A stretch of DNA of 64,000 bases from Caldilineaceae bacterium. GTDB taxonomy: Bacteria; Chloroflexota; Anaerolineae; Caldilineales; Caldilineaceae. Below are positions 34,366-43,176 of this stretch, piece by piece (position 1 is the first letter of the stretch; each line of letters starts with the position of its first letter). Where the stretch lies: positions 1 to 64,000 of the forward strand of contig JACKBC010000003.1 of the NCBI GenBank assembly GCA_020634755.1, written 5' to 3'. The position numbers and the translations under genes were made by a program. The notes beneath the pieces were generated by a model. It saw only the letters and a list, made by a program, of their open reading frames with translations. It had not been told where the DNA came from and searched no databases.

Positions 34366-34532
34366 CCGTATAAATATATGTATCGGTATATTTATATCGT
34401 GTGGCGTTATATCGTGATGCGTAATAATATCATGAGAAAGGAGGATTGTCAATAGCTGTGTTCAAATTCCTTCTCTGGCTCTCACCCTATATATTACCAA
34501 CAGAGTGGACATAATTTTAGGAGATTTTCACC

Positions 34533-35249
34533 ATGCAAAGTCAATACGGACACGTATATAACCATGACCCGTGGGCGCATAATTATGACCGAAACGTGCA
34601 AAATGAAGCCGATCCCATCCGCACCGGTTATGAAGCCACGCTCGATTGGGTGATTGAACAAGCCAACATCCATCCAGCCGACTGTGTACTGGAATTGGGA
34701 TCGGGTACCGGCAACCTGACCGTGCGCATTCCTGAATGTCGTCAGATTACCTGTGTGGACTTGTCTGAGAAGATGACGACGCAGGCGCGAGCCAAGCTGG
34801 CGGGTTGTACCAATATACACTTTGTGCAGGCCGACGTATTGGCCTATTTAGCCGATGACAGCTTGCACGCCGGTGCGCCCCAATTTCAGGCGGACAGTCC
34901 CCAATTTCAGGCGGACAGTCCCCAATTTGATGTGCTTGTTAGCACCTATACGATTCATCATCTCACCGAGCCGGAGAAACAGCAGCTGTTTGCACACATC
35001 CACCGGCGCCTGAGGCCGGGTGGCCGCGCCGTCTTTGGCGATTTGATGATTGCCGACCAGGCCACCGAGCTGCGCGTTCAGCAACATTTTCGCGACATTG
35101 GTCAGCCTGAGGTTGCCGAAGATATTGACGAAGAATTCTTCTGGTATGTGGATGCGGCACAAGCTGGCTTGGCGGCATTGGGCTTTCAGGTGCAGATCGA
35201 GCGTTTTTCGGCGCTGTCGTGGGGAATCGCGGCGCTAAAGCTGGATTGA
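34533..35249 (+). CDS. Class I SAM methyltransferase with in-frame 21-bp tandem repeat
   Basis: A 238-residue methyltransferase. Motif I is VLELGSGTGNLTVRI near residues 50-64, the acidic strand is CVDLSEKM, motif II ends in FDVLVSTYTIHHL, and motif III is LRPGGRAVFGDLM. Between strands 3 and 4 the peptide PQFQADS occurs twice and starts a third time, from a 21-bp DNA duplication at 34878-34919. The insertion lies in a surface loop, so the enzyme is probably active. Resembles YrrT-like methyltransferases; substrate unknown. Confidence 0.8.
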   Translation: MQSQYGHVYNHDPWAHNYDRNVQNEADPIRTGYEATLDWVIEQANIHPADCVLELGSGTGNLTVRIPECRQITCVDLSEKMTTQARAKLAGCTNIHFVQADVLAYLADDSLHAGAPQFQADSPQFQADSPQFDVLVSTYTIHHLTEPEKQQLFAHIHRRLRPGGRAVFGDLMIADQATELRVQQHFRDIGQPEVAEDIDEEFFWYVDAAQAGLAALGFQVQIERFSALSWGIAALKLD

Positions 35250-35425
35250 TGAGAGGCGTATAAAAGGGGCAGAAAATCCTGATGGACTGACACATTTAAT
35301 CGTTCTACCGCAAAGGGCGCGCAGATGCGCAATGGATAATTGCGTAAGCTCTTCGCGCTGCTGCGCGCTGCTGGCGGTAAAATAAGATGTCAATCAATCA
35401 GGCAGAAAATCCAGAAATTGTCTGG

Positions 35426-38400
35426 CTAGCAAAACTCGGCCAGTAATGCCTGGGCCACGGTGGACAGCGATAGGGTGCGCCCCTGCTGCTGTGCTTTGGT
35501 ATGGGCTGCTGCCGGCAGCACGGCGGCCAGCTGGCGCAGTCTGCGTTCGGCGCGCCCGGTAATATCCGGATCGGTGGCGGGAAATTCGGCCGCTAGCGTA
35601 AGCAGGGCAGCGGCGCGTTCATGGTGGCCGCGGCGGGCCAACAGCTCACCAAAGCCGGTAATGCCATAGACGCGAATGAGATCCACATCGATGGCGTGGG
35701 CAATTTGCAGCGAGCGGCCAAAGTGCGCCTGAGCATTTGCTACATGTTCCGCAACTTGCTGGGCAGAAGCAGCGGCCAGCGCATCTGCTGCCGCTAGTTC
35801 CAGGGCGCCCAGGCTCGATTCTAAAATGGCGGCATACTGACGCTGCCCCAGGTCGCTAAAGGTAGCCAGCGCTTCGTTGCCATATTGACGCGCCTCTGCC
35901 AGCCGCCCCACTTTGATATAAACATCCATAAGATTGGTCAACGCAATAGCTACCCGGCTGCGGTTGTCAATCGTTTTGCTAATGGCTAGCGCTTCTTCCA
36001 AATAGGGCAGCGCCTCATCGTACTGCGCTTGAAACACATAGTTCAGCCCCAGGTTGCCCAACGTGGAGGCCAGCCCATCGGGGTCGCCGCTGGCCCGCAG
36101 CAGCGCCAGACATTCCAGGTTGAGCGCTTCGGCCAGAGCAAAGTCACCGAGCTGCTGGGCAATATAGCCGTAATTTGTCAACGCGGCTTGCAGACCGCCC
36201 GGCACGTCCAGCTGGCGGTAGAGCGCCAGCCCTTCTTCCACCAGCGCCCGCGCCGCTGCCATATTTCCCTGCCACAGGCGCGCCATGGCAAAACGCGTCA
36301 ACACAAATGCGGTCTCCGGCTGATCGTCCGCGGCGCGCAATGCGGCCAAACTGGCGGCAAATAGGCTGGCCGCCGCCTCAATTTGGCCGGTAAAGAGATA
36401 GAACATGGCCATGCGGGCCTGTAGCCGAGCGGCCAGTGGCGGCGCCATAACGCCCTCTATGGTTGTGACGTTTTGCGCCATTTGCATGGCCTGCCCAAAG
36501 CGCTGAATCCCCTCATCAAAATTATTGATGATTTCCAAGTAAAGCGTATAGAGCGTGTGCAGCCCCTGCGCCAATCCTGCGCAATCGCGCTGCTGCACGG
36601 CCCAATCCCAGGCGTGACGAATGTTGTCCAGCTCGGGCTGCAATGTGCGGTAGGCCGTCATGCGTTCGTGGGTCAGAAAGGCCGGCTCCCAGCGCGCCAA
36701 CAAGCTTAGATAGTAGCTGGCATGGCGCGTCGCCACGGACTCGGCCGTGGCTCTCTCTTGGCCCAACTTTGCGGCGGCAAACTGGCGCAGCAATTCGTGG
36801 CTCACAAAGCGTCCTTCTGCTGTACGCCGCAGCAGCGACTTGTCGATCAGCATGGATAATGTGGGCAAGCTGGCGCCGGTAATGCTCTGGGCGGCCTCCC
36901 GCGTGCAGCCACCGCGAAAGAGCGAGAGGCGAGCAAAGGCACTTTGTTCGAGCGGGCTGAGCAGCTGCCACGAGTGGTTGAAAACGGCGGCAATGCTGCG
37001 GTGACGCGTGGGCATGTTGTGCGCGGTGCTGGCCAGAAACTCAATGTTTTGGCCAATTTCGGCAGCGATCTCGGTGCAGGTCAACATACGCACCCAGGCC
37101 GCGGCCAGATCAATGGCCAGCGGCATCCCGTGCACCAATTGGCAGATCTGCAACACGGCGGCTTGATTTTCGGGCGTAATGGCAAACTCGCGGTCGGTGC
37201 GCTGGGCGCTCTGCCGAAAGAGCCGAATGGCGTCGTATGCATCCAGCGCAGGTTCGCATTCGCTTTCGGCGTCGCCAGCCGTGGCTGGGAAAGGCATACC
37301 CAGTAAATTAAACACCGTCTCCCCATGTAGATTGAGCCGTTCACGGGAAGTCACCAGCGCGGTGACCTCTGTCGCGCGCAGCAGCAATTCATCAAAAAGG
37401 TGCACCAGGCTGGGGGCGTTGGTGGGCGTGAGCAACTGCTCCACGTTATCAAACACAATGAGCATCTGTTTGGTGCGCAGATAGTCGAGCAGCTGGGCGA
37501 GCAGCGGGTGGCCGCCCGTTAAGTTTACGTTCAGCCCTTTGGCCAGCGTCGACAAAAGCAATTCGCCCTCTTCCACGGCGGTTAAGTCGACAAAGTAGAC
37601 GCCATCGCGCCATCGCGCTGCTGCGGCCTGCTTATGCGCCATTTGCAGGGCCAGGCGCGTTTTGCCAATGCCGCCAGGACCAACAATGGTGAGCAGACGA
37701 TGATCGCCGGTGCTGAACAGGGCGTCGAGTTGGCCCAATTCATGGGCGCGCCCGATAAAGGGGGTGAGATGAGCGGGAAGAGGGGGCTGAACCGCCGGCC
37801 GCTGGTGCTTGGTGGCTGGTGGCGCATTGCGCTGTGTGGAAAGCGTTGCCAACGCTGTTGCATATTCACCGGCGCGGATCTGCTCATAGAGGGCGCTAGT
37901 TTCAGCGGCAGGTGGCGCGTCCAGCTCACGGGCCAGCAGTTGTTTGCATTCCTGATATTGGCGCTGGACCGCGCTGAGATCACCGGCGGCGGCATGCAGC
38001 TCCATCAGGCGGCGATGCGCGGCTTCATCCAGCGGATCCAGGGCCAGCCAGCGGGTGGCATGGGCTAGGGCCGGCCCTGGATCCTGTGCATCGATGGGGT
38101 GTGAAAGCTGGGCCAGCGCCCAAGCCAACTCACGGCGTAGTGCATCGGCTTCAAAGCGCTGCCACTCTTCAAAAGCCGGCGCGTCACCCAGCGCAAAGCC
38201 GGCCATGAATTCTCCCTGCGCCAGCTCGACAGCGGCCAGCAACGTGGCGTGCTGATTGGCGTTTGCGGCGCGGGCCGCAGTTAGGTGCTGGCGCAAAGTC
38301 AACACGTCAACTTGCAGCCCGGGCGTGCTGTGGAGCGCCACGCTATGGCGATCGGCATCCAGCCAGCCTGCGCCCAATGCCTGGTTGAGTGCAGAGAGCG

Positions 38401-38608
38401 CCCGGCGCAATTCAGCGCGCCCACCCGTTTCGTCATACGCTGGCCAGAGCAGGGCAACCAGATGGGCGCGGTTTTGGCAGCGCTGGGTAACGGCCAGATA
38501 GGCCAGCAGCGCCACCGCTTTTCGTCGCCCAATGTGAATTGGTTGATGGTCCAGCGCGGCCGTGGGGGAGCCAAACAGGGCGATGGCCAGGGTTGAATCT
38601 GATTTCAT
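35426..38608 (-). CDS. Large BTAD-ATPase-TPR transcriptional regulator (SARP/AfsR-like)
   Basis: A 1060-residue signal-transduction ATPase. Residues about 1-90 form an OmpR-type winged helix (GRRKAVALLAYLAVTQR), about 95-245 the BTAD domain, and about 270-560 an NB-ARC-like ATPase with Walker A GPGGIGKTRLALQM and Walker B MLIVFDNVEQL. The C-terminal half is TPR repeats (LTNYGYIAQQLGDFALAEAL, LGNLGLNYVFQAQYDEALPYLEEAL). There is no C-terminal LuxR HTH. It starts 23 bases after the dioxygenase gene and may regulate the nearby sugar genes. Confidence 0.85.
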   Translation of the reverse strand: MKSDSTLAIALFGSPTAALDHQPIHIGRRKAVALLAYLAVTQRCQNRAHLVALLWPAYDETGGRAELRRALSALNQALGAGWLDADRHSVALHSTPGLQVDVLTLRQHLTAARAANANQHATLLAAVELAQGEFMAGFALGDAPAFEEWQRFEADALRRELAWALAQLSHPIDAQDPGPALAHATRWLALDPLDEAAHRRLMELHAAAGDLSAVQRQYQECKQLLARELDAPPAAETSALYEQIRAGEYATALATLSTQRNAPPATKHQRPAVQPPLPAHLTPFIGRAHELGQLDALFSTGDHRLLTIVGPGGIGKTRLALQMAHKQAAAARWRDGVYFVDLTAVEEGELLLSTLAKGLNVNLTGGHPLLAQLLDYLRTKQMLIVFDNVEQLLTPTNAPSLVHLFDELLLRATEVTALVTSRERLNLHGETVFNLLGMPFPATAGDAESECEPALDAYDAIRLFRQSAQRTDREFAITPENQAAVLQICQLVHGMPLAIDLAAAWVRMLTCTEIAAEIGQNIEFLASTAHNMPTRHRSIAAVFNHSWQLLSPLEQSAFARLSLFRGGCTREAAQSITGASLPTLSMLIDKSLLRRTAEGRFVSHELLRQFAAAKLGQERATAESVATRHASYYLSLLARWEPAFLTHERMTAYRTLQPELDNIRHAWDWAVQQRDCAGLAQGLHTLYTLYLEIINNFDEGIQRFGQAMQMAQNVTTIEGVMAPPLAARLQARMAMFYLFTGQIEAAASLFAASLAALRAADDQPETAFVLTRFAMARLWQGNMAAARALVEEGLALYRQLDVPGGLQAALTNYGYIAQQLGDFALAEALNLECLALLRASGDPDGLASTLGNLGLNYVFQAQYDEALPYLEEALAISKTIDNRSRVAIALTNLMDVYIKVGRLAEARQYGNEALATFSDLGQRQYAAILESSLGALELAAADALAAASAQQVAEHVANAQAHFGRSLQIAHAIDVDLIRVYGITGFGELLARRGHHERAAALLTLAAEFPATDPDITGRAERRLRQLAAVLPAAAHTKAQQQGRTLSLSTVAQALLAEFC

Positions 38609-38631
38609 GATGCGCTTGGCGGCACAACGCT

Positions 38632-39462
38632 TTACTTTCGGTCCGGCCGCGAATGGCCCTGACGCAGATAGTCAATCGGCTTGGGCAGAAAAACCGGGCT
38701 GGTTGGCAAAAGCGGATGGCTGGACCAAAAGTCTTCGCTGCCCGCTTCGGCTTCAAAGGTGCCCTGCTCCGGCTTGGCGTTGCGATGCACCAGCGCCAGC
38801 ATGGGACGGTGGGTTTGGGTGCGGTTGGGCATGCCGCCGTGCCACACGCGCATATCGCGCAGCACTAGGTCGCCCCGTTGCGCCAGCACGCGCTCGGCCG
38901 GGCGTTTGGCTTCCCATGCGGCCACCATTTCGTCGGTGGGGAAGCGGTTGCCGCTGTGCAAGCGCGTATCGTGATGGGTGCCCGGCCAGTAGATGGTGGC
39001 GCCATTCTCCTCGGTCATATCCACCAGCGGCACGTTGATCACCAGCAGCCGGCACGGTCCATAGGGGCCCGGTTCTGGCGGCACGGCGTCGGCGTGAATG
39101 TGTTGATTTTGTGAGCCCACAAAAGCCGTATTGGCGCCGTAGCTGGTCAAGGTGGCGCCATCGCCCAAAATGGCGCGGCTGATGGCAATGGCCGGTTCGT
39201 TAAAGATAATTTCGGGGAAGAGCCACGGCTGAAAGGGCGGCGGACGGATGCCTTGAAAGTTGTTATCGATTTCGTACTCCTTCTCATAGTCCGCCAGGTC
39301 GGCCAGCATTTTGGCGCCCAGTTTGTCGACCGGCTCCAAGTCGATGGCGCCGCGCAGGGCCACCACGCCATCTTCCGCCAGGGCGTGCAGTGCCGTGTGC
39401 ATTTTGTCGGCGGCGATTTGGCCGCTGCGTCGTTCTGTGGGCGTAATGGTAATGCTAAGCAT
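38632..39462 (-). CDS. Phytanoyl-CoA dioxygenase-family oxygenase
   Basis: A 276-residue Fe(II)/2-oxoglutarate-dependent oxygenase. The metal triad is visible as His-x-Asp in NQHIHADAVPP and the distal His in MRVWHGGMPN; the Arg binding 2-oxoglutarate is probably in TQTHRPMLALVH. Such PhyH enzymes hydroxylate small molecules such as fatty acids, ectoine or phosphonates. The ATG at 39462 has GAGAGGA. It lies downstream of an exact 15-bp tandem repeat and just upstream of the BTAD regulator. Confidence 0.83.
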   Translation of the reverse strand: MLSITITPTERRSGQIAADKMHTALHALAEDGVVALRGAIDLEPVDKLGAKMLADLADYEKEYEIDNNFQGIRPPPFQPWLFPEIIFNEPAIAISRAILGDGATLTSYGANTAFVGSQNQHIHADAVPPEPGPYGPCRLLVINVPLVDMTEENGATIYWPGTHHDTRLHSGNRFPTDEMVAAWEAKRPAERVLAQRGDLVLRDMRVWHGGMPNRTQTHRPMLALVHRNAKPEQGTFEAEAGSEDFWSSHPLLPTSPVFLPKPIDYLRQGHSRPDRK

Positions 39463-39474
39463 TGGTTCCTCTCT

Positions 39475-39504
39475 TTGGTGTAAAACTTATTGGTGTAAAA
39501 CTTA
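39475..39504. repeat. Exact tandem 15-bp repeat before the dioxygenase gene
   Basis: TTGGTGTAAAACTTA occurs at 39475-39489 and again at 39490-39504, immediately upstream of the dioxygenase ribosome site on the minus strand. Possibly a recent slippage product or a pair of protein-binding sites in the leader. Confidence 0.55.
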
Positions 39505-39649
39505 TGCAGCCTCTTGTAAAGCCAGAGTGATGACCAGCGTTGAAGCGCCGGTCTGCTAGGCAACGTACTGAAAGCCTACTACATCCTAACCGACTTGGGC
39601 GCGGTCCCTTTAGCAGATGCCAATTTCAATCGGTGATGTTCTCTGTGTT

Positions 39650-40525
39650 TCATAATCCCCGCCGATCCGTGCGCGCCTTCAACAAATAGCCATCAATGCT
39701 CGTCACGTATAGCGTTTGCAAATCGGCGTCGCCAAAGGTGCAGTTGGTGGGGCGATTAACCGGCAGTGGATGCGTTTCCAGCACGCGGCCATTGGGGGCA
39801 AAGACGTAGATCATGCCGCCGGGGCCGCTGACTTCCCAACCGGCGGTGGCCACAATGTTGCCTTCCGCATCCAAACACATGCCGTCGATGCCGCGGTGAG
39901 GCGCAAAGTTATGCAATACTTGACGCTCGCCCAGCGCGCCGTCCGCCTGCACGGGATAGCCGCGCAGCTCGCGTTTTTTGCCTTCGCCATATTTGCTTTG
40001 GGCCACATAGAGCGTCTTTTCATCGGGTGAAAGCAGCAGGCCGTTGGGCGCCGTCGTGTCAAAGGTCATGCGCACGCACACCCACGAACCATCGCTCTGT
40101 GGATCCAGCCGAAAGACCGACTCGTGATCAAGCTCCATATCGTCGCGGTAATCGCCGTAGCGCGGATCGGTAAACCAGATGCGTCCCTGGCTGTCGATGG
40201 CCAGGTCGTTGGGGCTGTTGAGGCGCTTGCCCTCGAAGTTGTCGCACAGCACGGTAACACCAGTGGCGGCATCGCCCACTACCGGATCATAGCGCACCAT
40301 GCGCCGACCGCCCCCTTCACAAGCATAAAGAACGCCATTTTTATCGAGCATGAGTCCGTTGGCCGCATTGGTGCCCGTGCGCACTTCGGTCGATTCACCG
40401 GTGGCCGGGTCGTAGCGCAAAATGCGATTGTTGGCAATGTTGGTGTAAAGCAGGCCGCTGCCGTCCCAAACAGGCCCTTCGGTAATCTGCATGGGGCCGG
40501 CGATCTTTTCAAATTCCCAATTCAT
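39650..40525 (-). CDS. SMP-30/gluconolactonase-family protein
   Basis: A 291-residue six-bladed beta-propeller lactonase. Recognisable parts are ITEGPVWDGSGLLYTNI with the metal Glu, NAANGLMLDKNGVLYACE, LNSPNDLAIDSQGRIWFTDPRYG with the Asn and Asp ligands, and PNGLLLSPDEKTLYVAQS. Hydrolyses sugar lactones in sugar-acid catabolism. No signal peptide is seen. The start has GGAGA upstream, followed by a TTATTGG simple-repeat stretch. Confidence 0.88.
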   Translation of the reverse strand: MNWEFEKIAGPMQITEGPVWDGSGLLYTNIANNRILRYDPATGESTEVRTGTNAANGLMLDKNGVLYACEGGGRRMVRYDPVVGDAATGVTVLCDNFEGKRLNSPNDLAIDSQGRIWFTDPRYGDYRDDMELDHESVFRLDPQSDGSWVCVRMTFDTTAPNGLLLSPDEKTLYVAQSKYGEGKKRELRGYPVQADGALGERQVLHNFAPHRGIDGMCLDAEGNIVATAGWEVSGPGGMIYVFAPNGRVLETHPLPVNRPTNCTFGDADLQTLYVTSIDGYLLKARTDRRGL

Positions 40526-40982
40526 GGTCTTCTCCTTTGGTTATTGGTTATTGGTTATTGGTTGCTGGTTTATTGGTTATTGGCGGTTGGGAGTTTGCCG
40601 CCGTTTTTGGTTGGCTGTTTTCAATTGAATGTTGGTTGTTCAGCGCGGATGTATGTATAATATCATGGTTTTGCCAAATGCGTTTCCAGGCAAAACCATG
40701 GCGCTACGGCAAAAACCGTCAATAGCCACATAAATCTCTCTGCGCCTTTGCCTTTGGGGTTCTGGTATGATGGATATGCAGCGCCGCTCTCGGTGAATCT
40801 TTGCGGCCATTCTGTCTTATACCTTTTGGCTCTGCAAAGGCCATGAATTATTCACGATCTTCAGAATGAAACCGTCATTGATTCATGGCTTTCGCAACCG
40901 CCGGTGGTATTACTTTATTCTGCCCTATTTTGTCGTGGATTCAACCATCTGGATCATGGTGAAAACCCAAAGAGGAGAAACA
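40526..40982. other. Long gene-free region with simple repeat and palindrome
   Basis: Bases 40539-40590 are an imperfect TTATTGG tandem repeat. A perfect 12-bp hairpin, CATGGTTTTGCC (40664-40675) with GGCAAAACCATG (40689-40700), follows. The remainder includes the TCTGCGCCTTTGCCTTTGG-like word near 40739, of a kind dispersed in related genomes. It should hold the promoter of the fasciclin gene; no clear boxes are visible. Its GAGGAG ribosome site lies at about 40972. Confidence 0.55.
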
Positions 40983-42095
40983 ATGTCCCGTTTGTTGTCA
41001 TATACCCGCCGGCCGTATGCTCTGCTTGGCATCATCTTGTTTGGGCTTGTCTTTACGGCTTGCCAATCGACCCCACCGGCAGCCGATGAGCCCACGGCTA
41101 CCGGGGCGCCGGTCGCCACCGAAGCCCCGGCGCCTACCGATACGCCCGCTGCCGACTCCAATGCGGCGGCTTCCACGCAGGAAGATACGAATGCCGAGGC
41201 CGCGCAGGCTGTCTCTTTGATGGCCATGTTGCAACGCGCCGAGGGGCTGGAAGATTTTGTCTCCTATGCCGAAAGCAGCGGGCTGGCGGAGAAGCTAGAG
41301 GGCGATGCGCTCTATACGCTCTTTGTAACGCCCAATGCTGCATTTGATGCACTGCCCGAACAAGTGCGCAACGATGCCGACTTGATGGCGCAGATTATGG
41401 ATGAGCACTTGATCGAAGGCGCCTTCCTCATTCAAGCGCTGATCGAAGCGGGGGGAACGCCGAATGTGGCCGGTACAGACATTGTTGTTATGCGTGGCGG
41501 CACCGGCGGCACGGTGAACGGTTCGAACATTCTGGGGGCTGACTTTGCGGGTACAAACGGCGTCATTCACGTGCTGGACACGCTCCTGCTGCCGCCTGCG
41601 CAACAGGCCGAAATCATGGCGCTCTATCCATCTGTGGCGGGCGAAGTGACCTACGTCATGCAGGGCAACATTCACATTGAACAAGGCGAAACTTCGCCCG
41701 TGGCCTACAACAGCACGCCGCCCACCTCTGGCCCACACTACCCCAACATTGTGGCGTGGCAGGTATATGAAGAGCCCTTTGCCTATGAGCAGGTCATCCA
41801 CAACCTGGAAGATAGCGGTGTTCTTATCTACTATCAGTGCGCCGAGCCCTGCCCCGCGCTTTTCCAGCAGCTAAGCGACTTTGCCCAGCCCTACATTGAC
41901 GCCGGTCGCCATGTGGCCGTGGTGCCGAACGATCCTAGCTGGACAACCGCCGCCGGCGTCCATCCCCATGCCGATATGGGCGCGCCCATTGCCGTGGTGG
42001 CTTGGCAAAAGCTGCTCAAGCTGGACGAGTTTGATGGTGATAAGATGGCTCAGTTTATTGAGGCGTATGAAGGGATCGACCATCACGTGAAGTGA
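40983..42095 (+). CDS. Lipoprotein with fasciclin (FAS1) and DUF3105 domains
   Basis: A 370-residue exported lipoprotein: membrane segment LLGIILFGLVFTAC with lipobox Cys27, then a Pro/Ala/Thr linker to about residue 75. Residues 80-205 form a fasciclin adhesion domain (LFVTPNAAFDALPEQ, GVIHVLDTLLLPP). Residues 225-360 form a DUF3105 domain (YNSTPPTSGPHYP, VIHNLEDSGVLIYYQC, VVPNDPSW). The DUF3105 has a likely redox or metal role through its conserved Cys and His residues. Fusion of the two is uncommon to my knowledge. The ATG at 40983 follows GAGGAG; the longer frame lacks a signal. Confidence 0.82.
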   Translation: MSRLLSYTRRPYALLGIILFGLVFTACQSTPPAADEPTATGAPVATEAPAPTDTPAADSNAAASTQEDTNAEAAQAVSLMAMLQRAEGLEDFVSYAESSGLAEKLEGDALYTLFVTPNAAFDALPEQVRNDADLMAQIMDEHLIEGAFLIQALIEAGGTPNVAGTDIVVMRGGTGGTVNGSNILGADFAGTNGVIHVLDTLLLPPAQQAEIMALYPSVAGEVTYVMQGNIHIEQGETSPVAYNSTPPTSGPHYPNIVAWQVYEEPFAYEQVIHNLEDSGVLIYYQCAEPCPALFQQLSDFAQPYIDAGRHVAVVPNDPSWTTAAGVHPHADMGAPIAVVAWQKLLKLDEFDGDKMAQFIEAYEGIDHHVK

Positions 42096-42153
42096 GACGT
42101 GTTGCGTGTACCGGTATAGGATCTTACACCTGAACTGGTTCACGCACTACATA

Positions 42154-43074
42154 CTACGCCATACTCGCAATCTCCTCAAAGCCAATCTCCGCCAATTGCC
42201 GCCGCAGCGCTCCCTTTTGCTCGCTGCTCAGCGGCATATTGGGCAGCAGCGGGTCGCCGCAATCAAAGCCCAACATGCACATGATCTCAAAAAGCGCGCT
42301 CATAAAACCAAACGAAATGGCGATCTGCGTGGCCTGGTTGGCGCGCAGTTGCAAATCGCGGGCGCGGATCAAGTCGTCTGCCTGGACGGCGACGTGAATC
42401 TGCTTGTAGATGCCCGGCATAAAGTTGAGCGTGGAGCCAATGTTGCCATGCGAGCCAAACATGGCCGCCAGCGCACACTGCTCGTCCATGCCGGAAAAAA
42501 TAGTCCAGCCGTGGCGGCGCCCATGTTTATCCTGATCGCCGTCGCTCAGGTGCAGGATTTCGCGGAATTCATACATGTTGGGTCCGGTGTATTTGGTGCC
42601 GGCCACGCTGGGGATCTCCATGAGTAGCTTCATCAGCGAGACCAAATCCATGGGCAGGCCGATCAAATAGGGCAGCAGTGGCAGGTCGGGCACGGCGTCG
42701 CCAATGGCGCTGAAATAGGCTTTGGCCGCCGGGCCGCTGCGATAAAAGGGCGGAATAATGCTGCTGATGCCCTGCACGCCTGTATCCCGCGCGTGGCGCG
42801 CCAGCGCCAGTGCATCCGCCGTGGCCAGGGCGCCGATGTGTGCAATGACCGGCACGCGACCGCTCACTTGCGCCGTCACCGTTTCCACGGCCAGCTTGCG
42901 TTGCGCCACCGGCATGTAAACGCCCTCACCCGTGGAGCCGCAGAGATAAAGCCCATCCGCCCCCTGTGCCAAAAGGTGCTCAGTGAGCGCCGTCAATACA
43001 TCTACATTGACCTCGCCCGCTGCGGTATGGGGCGTAATTAAGGCCGGCCAAGCGCCGGCAAAACGATTCATCAT
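42154..43074 (-). CDS. Dihydrodipicolinate synthase/N-acetylneuraminate lyase family aldolase
   Basis: A 306-residue class I aldolase of the DapA/NanA superfamily. CGSTGEGVYMP near residues 46-56 is the substrate-carboxylate loop, PYLIGLP lies at the catalytic Tyr position, and the Schiff-base Lys is in SVAGTKYTGPNM. With an AGE epimerase immediately upstream, a sialic-acid or keto-sugar-acid lyase is a more likely role than lysine synthesis. The start at 43074 or 43071 is chosen because upstream codons come from a repeat. Confidence 0.82.
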   Translation of the reverse strand: MMNRFAGAWPALITPHTAAGEVNVDVLTALTEHLLAQGADGLYLCGSTGEGVYMPVAQRKLAVETVTAQVSGRVPVIAHIGALATADALALARHARDTGVQGISSIIPPFYRSGPAAKAYFSAIGDAVPDLPLLPYLIGLPMDLVSLMKLLMEIPSVAGTKYTGPNMYEFREILHLSDGDQDKHGRRHGWTIFSGMDEQCALAAMFGSHGNIGSTLNFMPGIYKQIHVAVQADDLIRARDLQLRANQATQIAISFGFMSALFEIMCMLGFDCGDPLLPNMPLSSEQKGALRRQLAEIGFEEIASMA

Positions 43075-43092
43075 ATCCGGTTCTTTCTGTTT

Positions 43093-43176
43093 GTTGGTTG
43101 GATTCGTTGACTGGGTGATTCGTTGATTGGGGTATTGAGCCACAGCGCTAATCAACGAATCACCCAATCAACCAAC
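43093..43176. repeat. Two-block palindrome between the AGE and aldolase genes
   Basis: TGGGTGATTCGTTGATT (43112-43128) pairs perfectly with AATCAACGAATCACCCA (43150-43166), and GTTGGTTG (43093-43100) pairs with CAACCAAC (43169-43176). The stop of the AGE gene (43168) falls inside. Built of GATTGGT-like words; same architecture as the spacers at 13923, 17268, 27522 and 56592. Confidence 0.7.
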
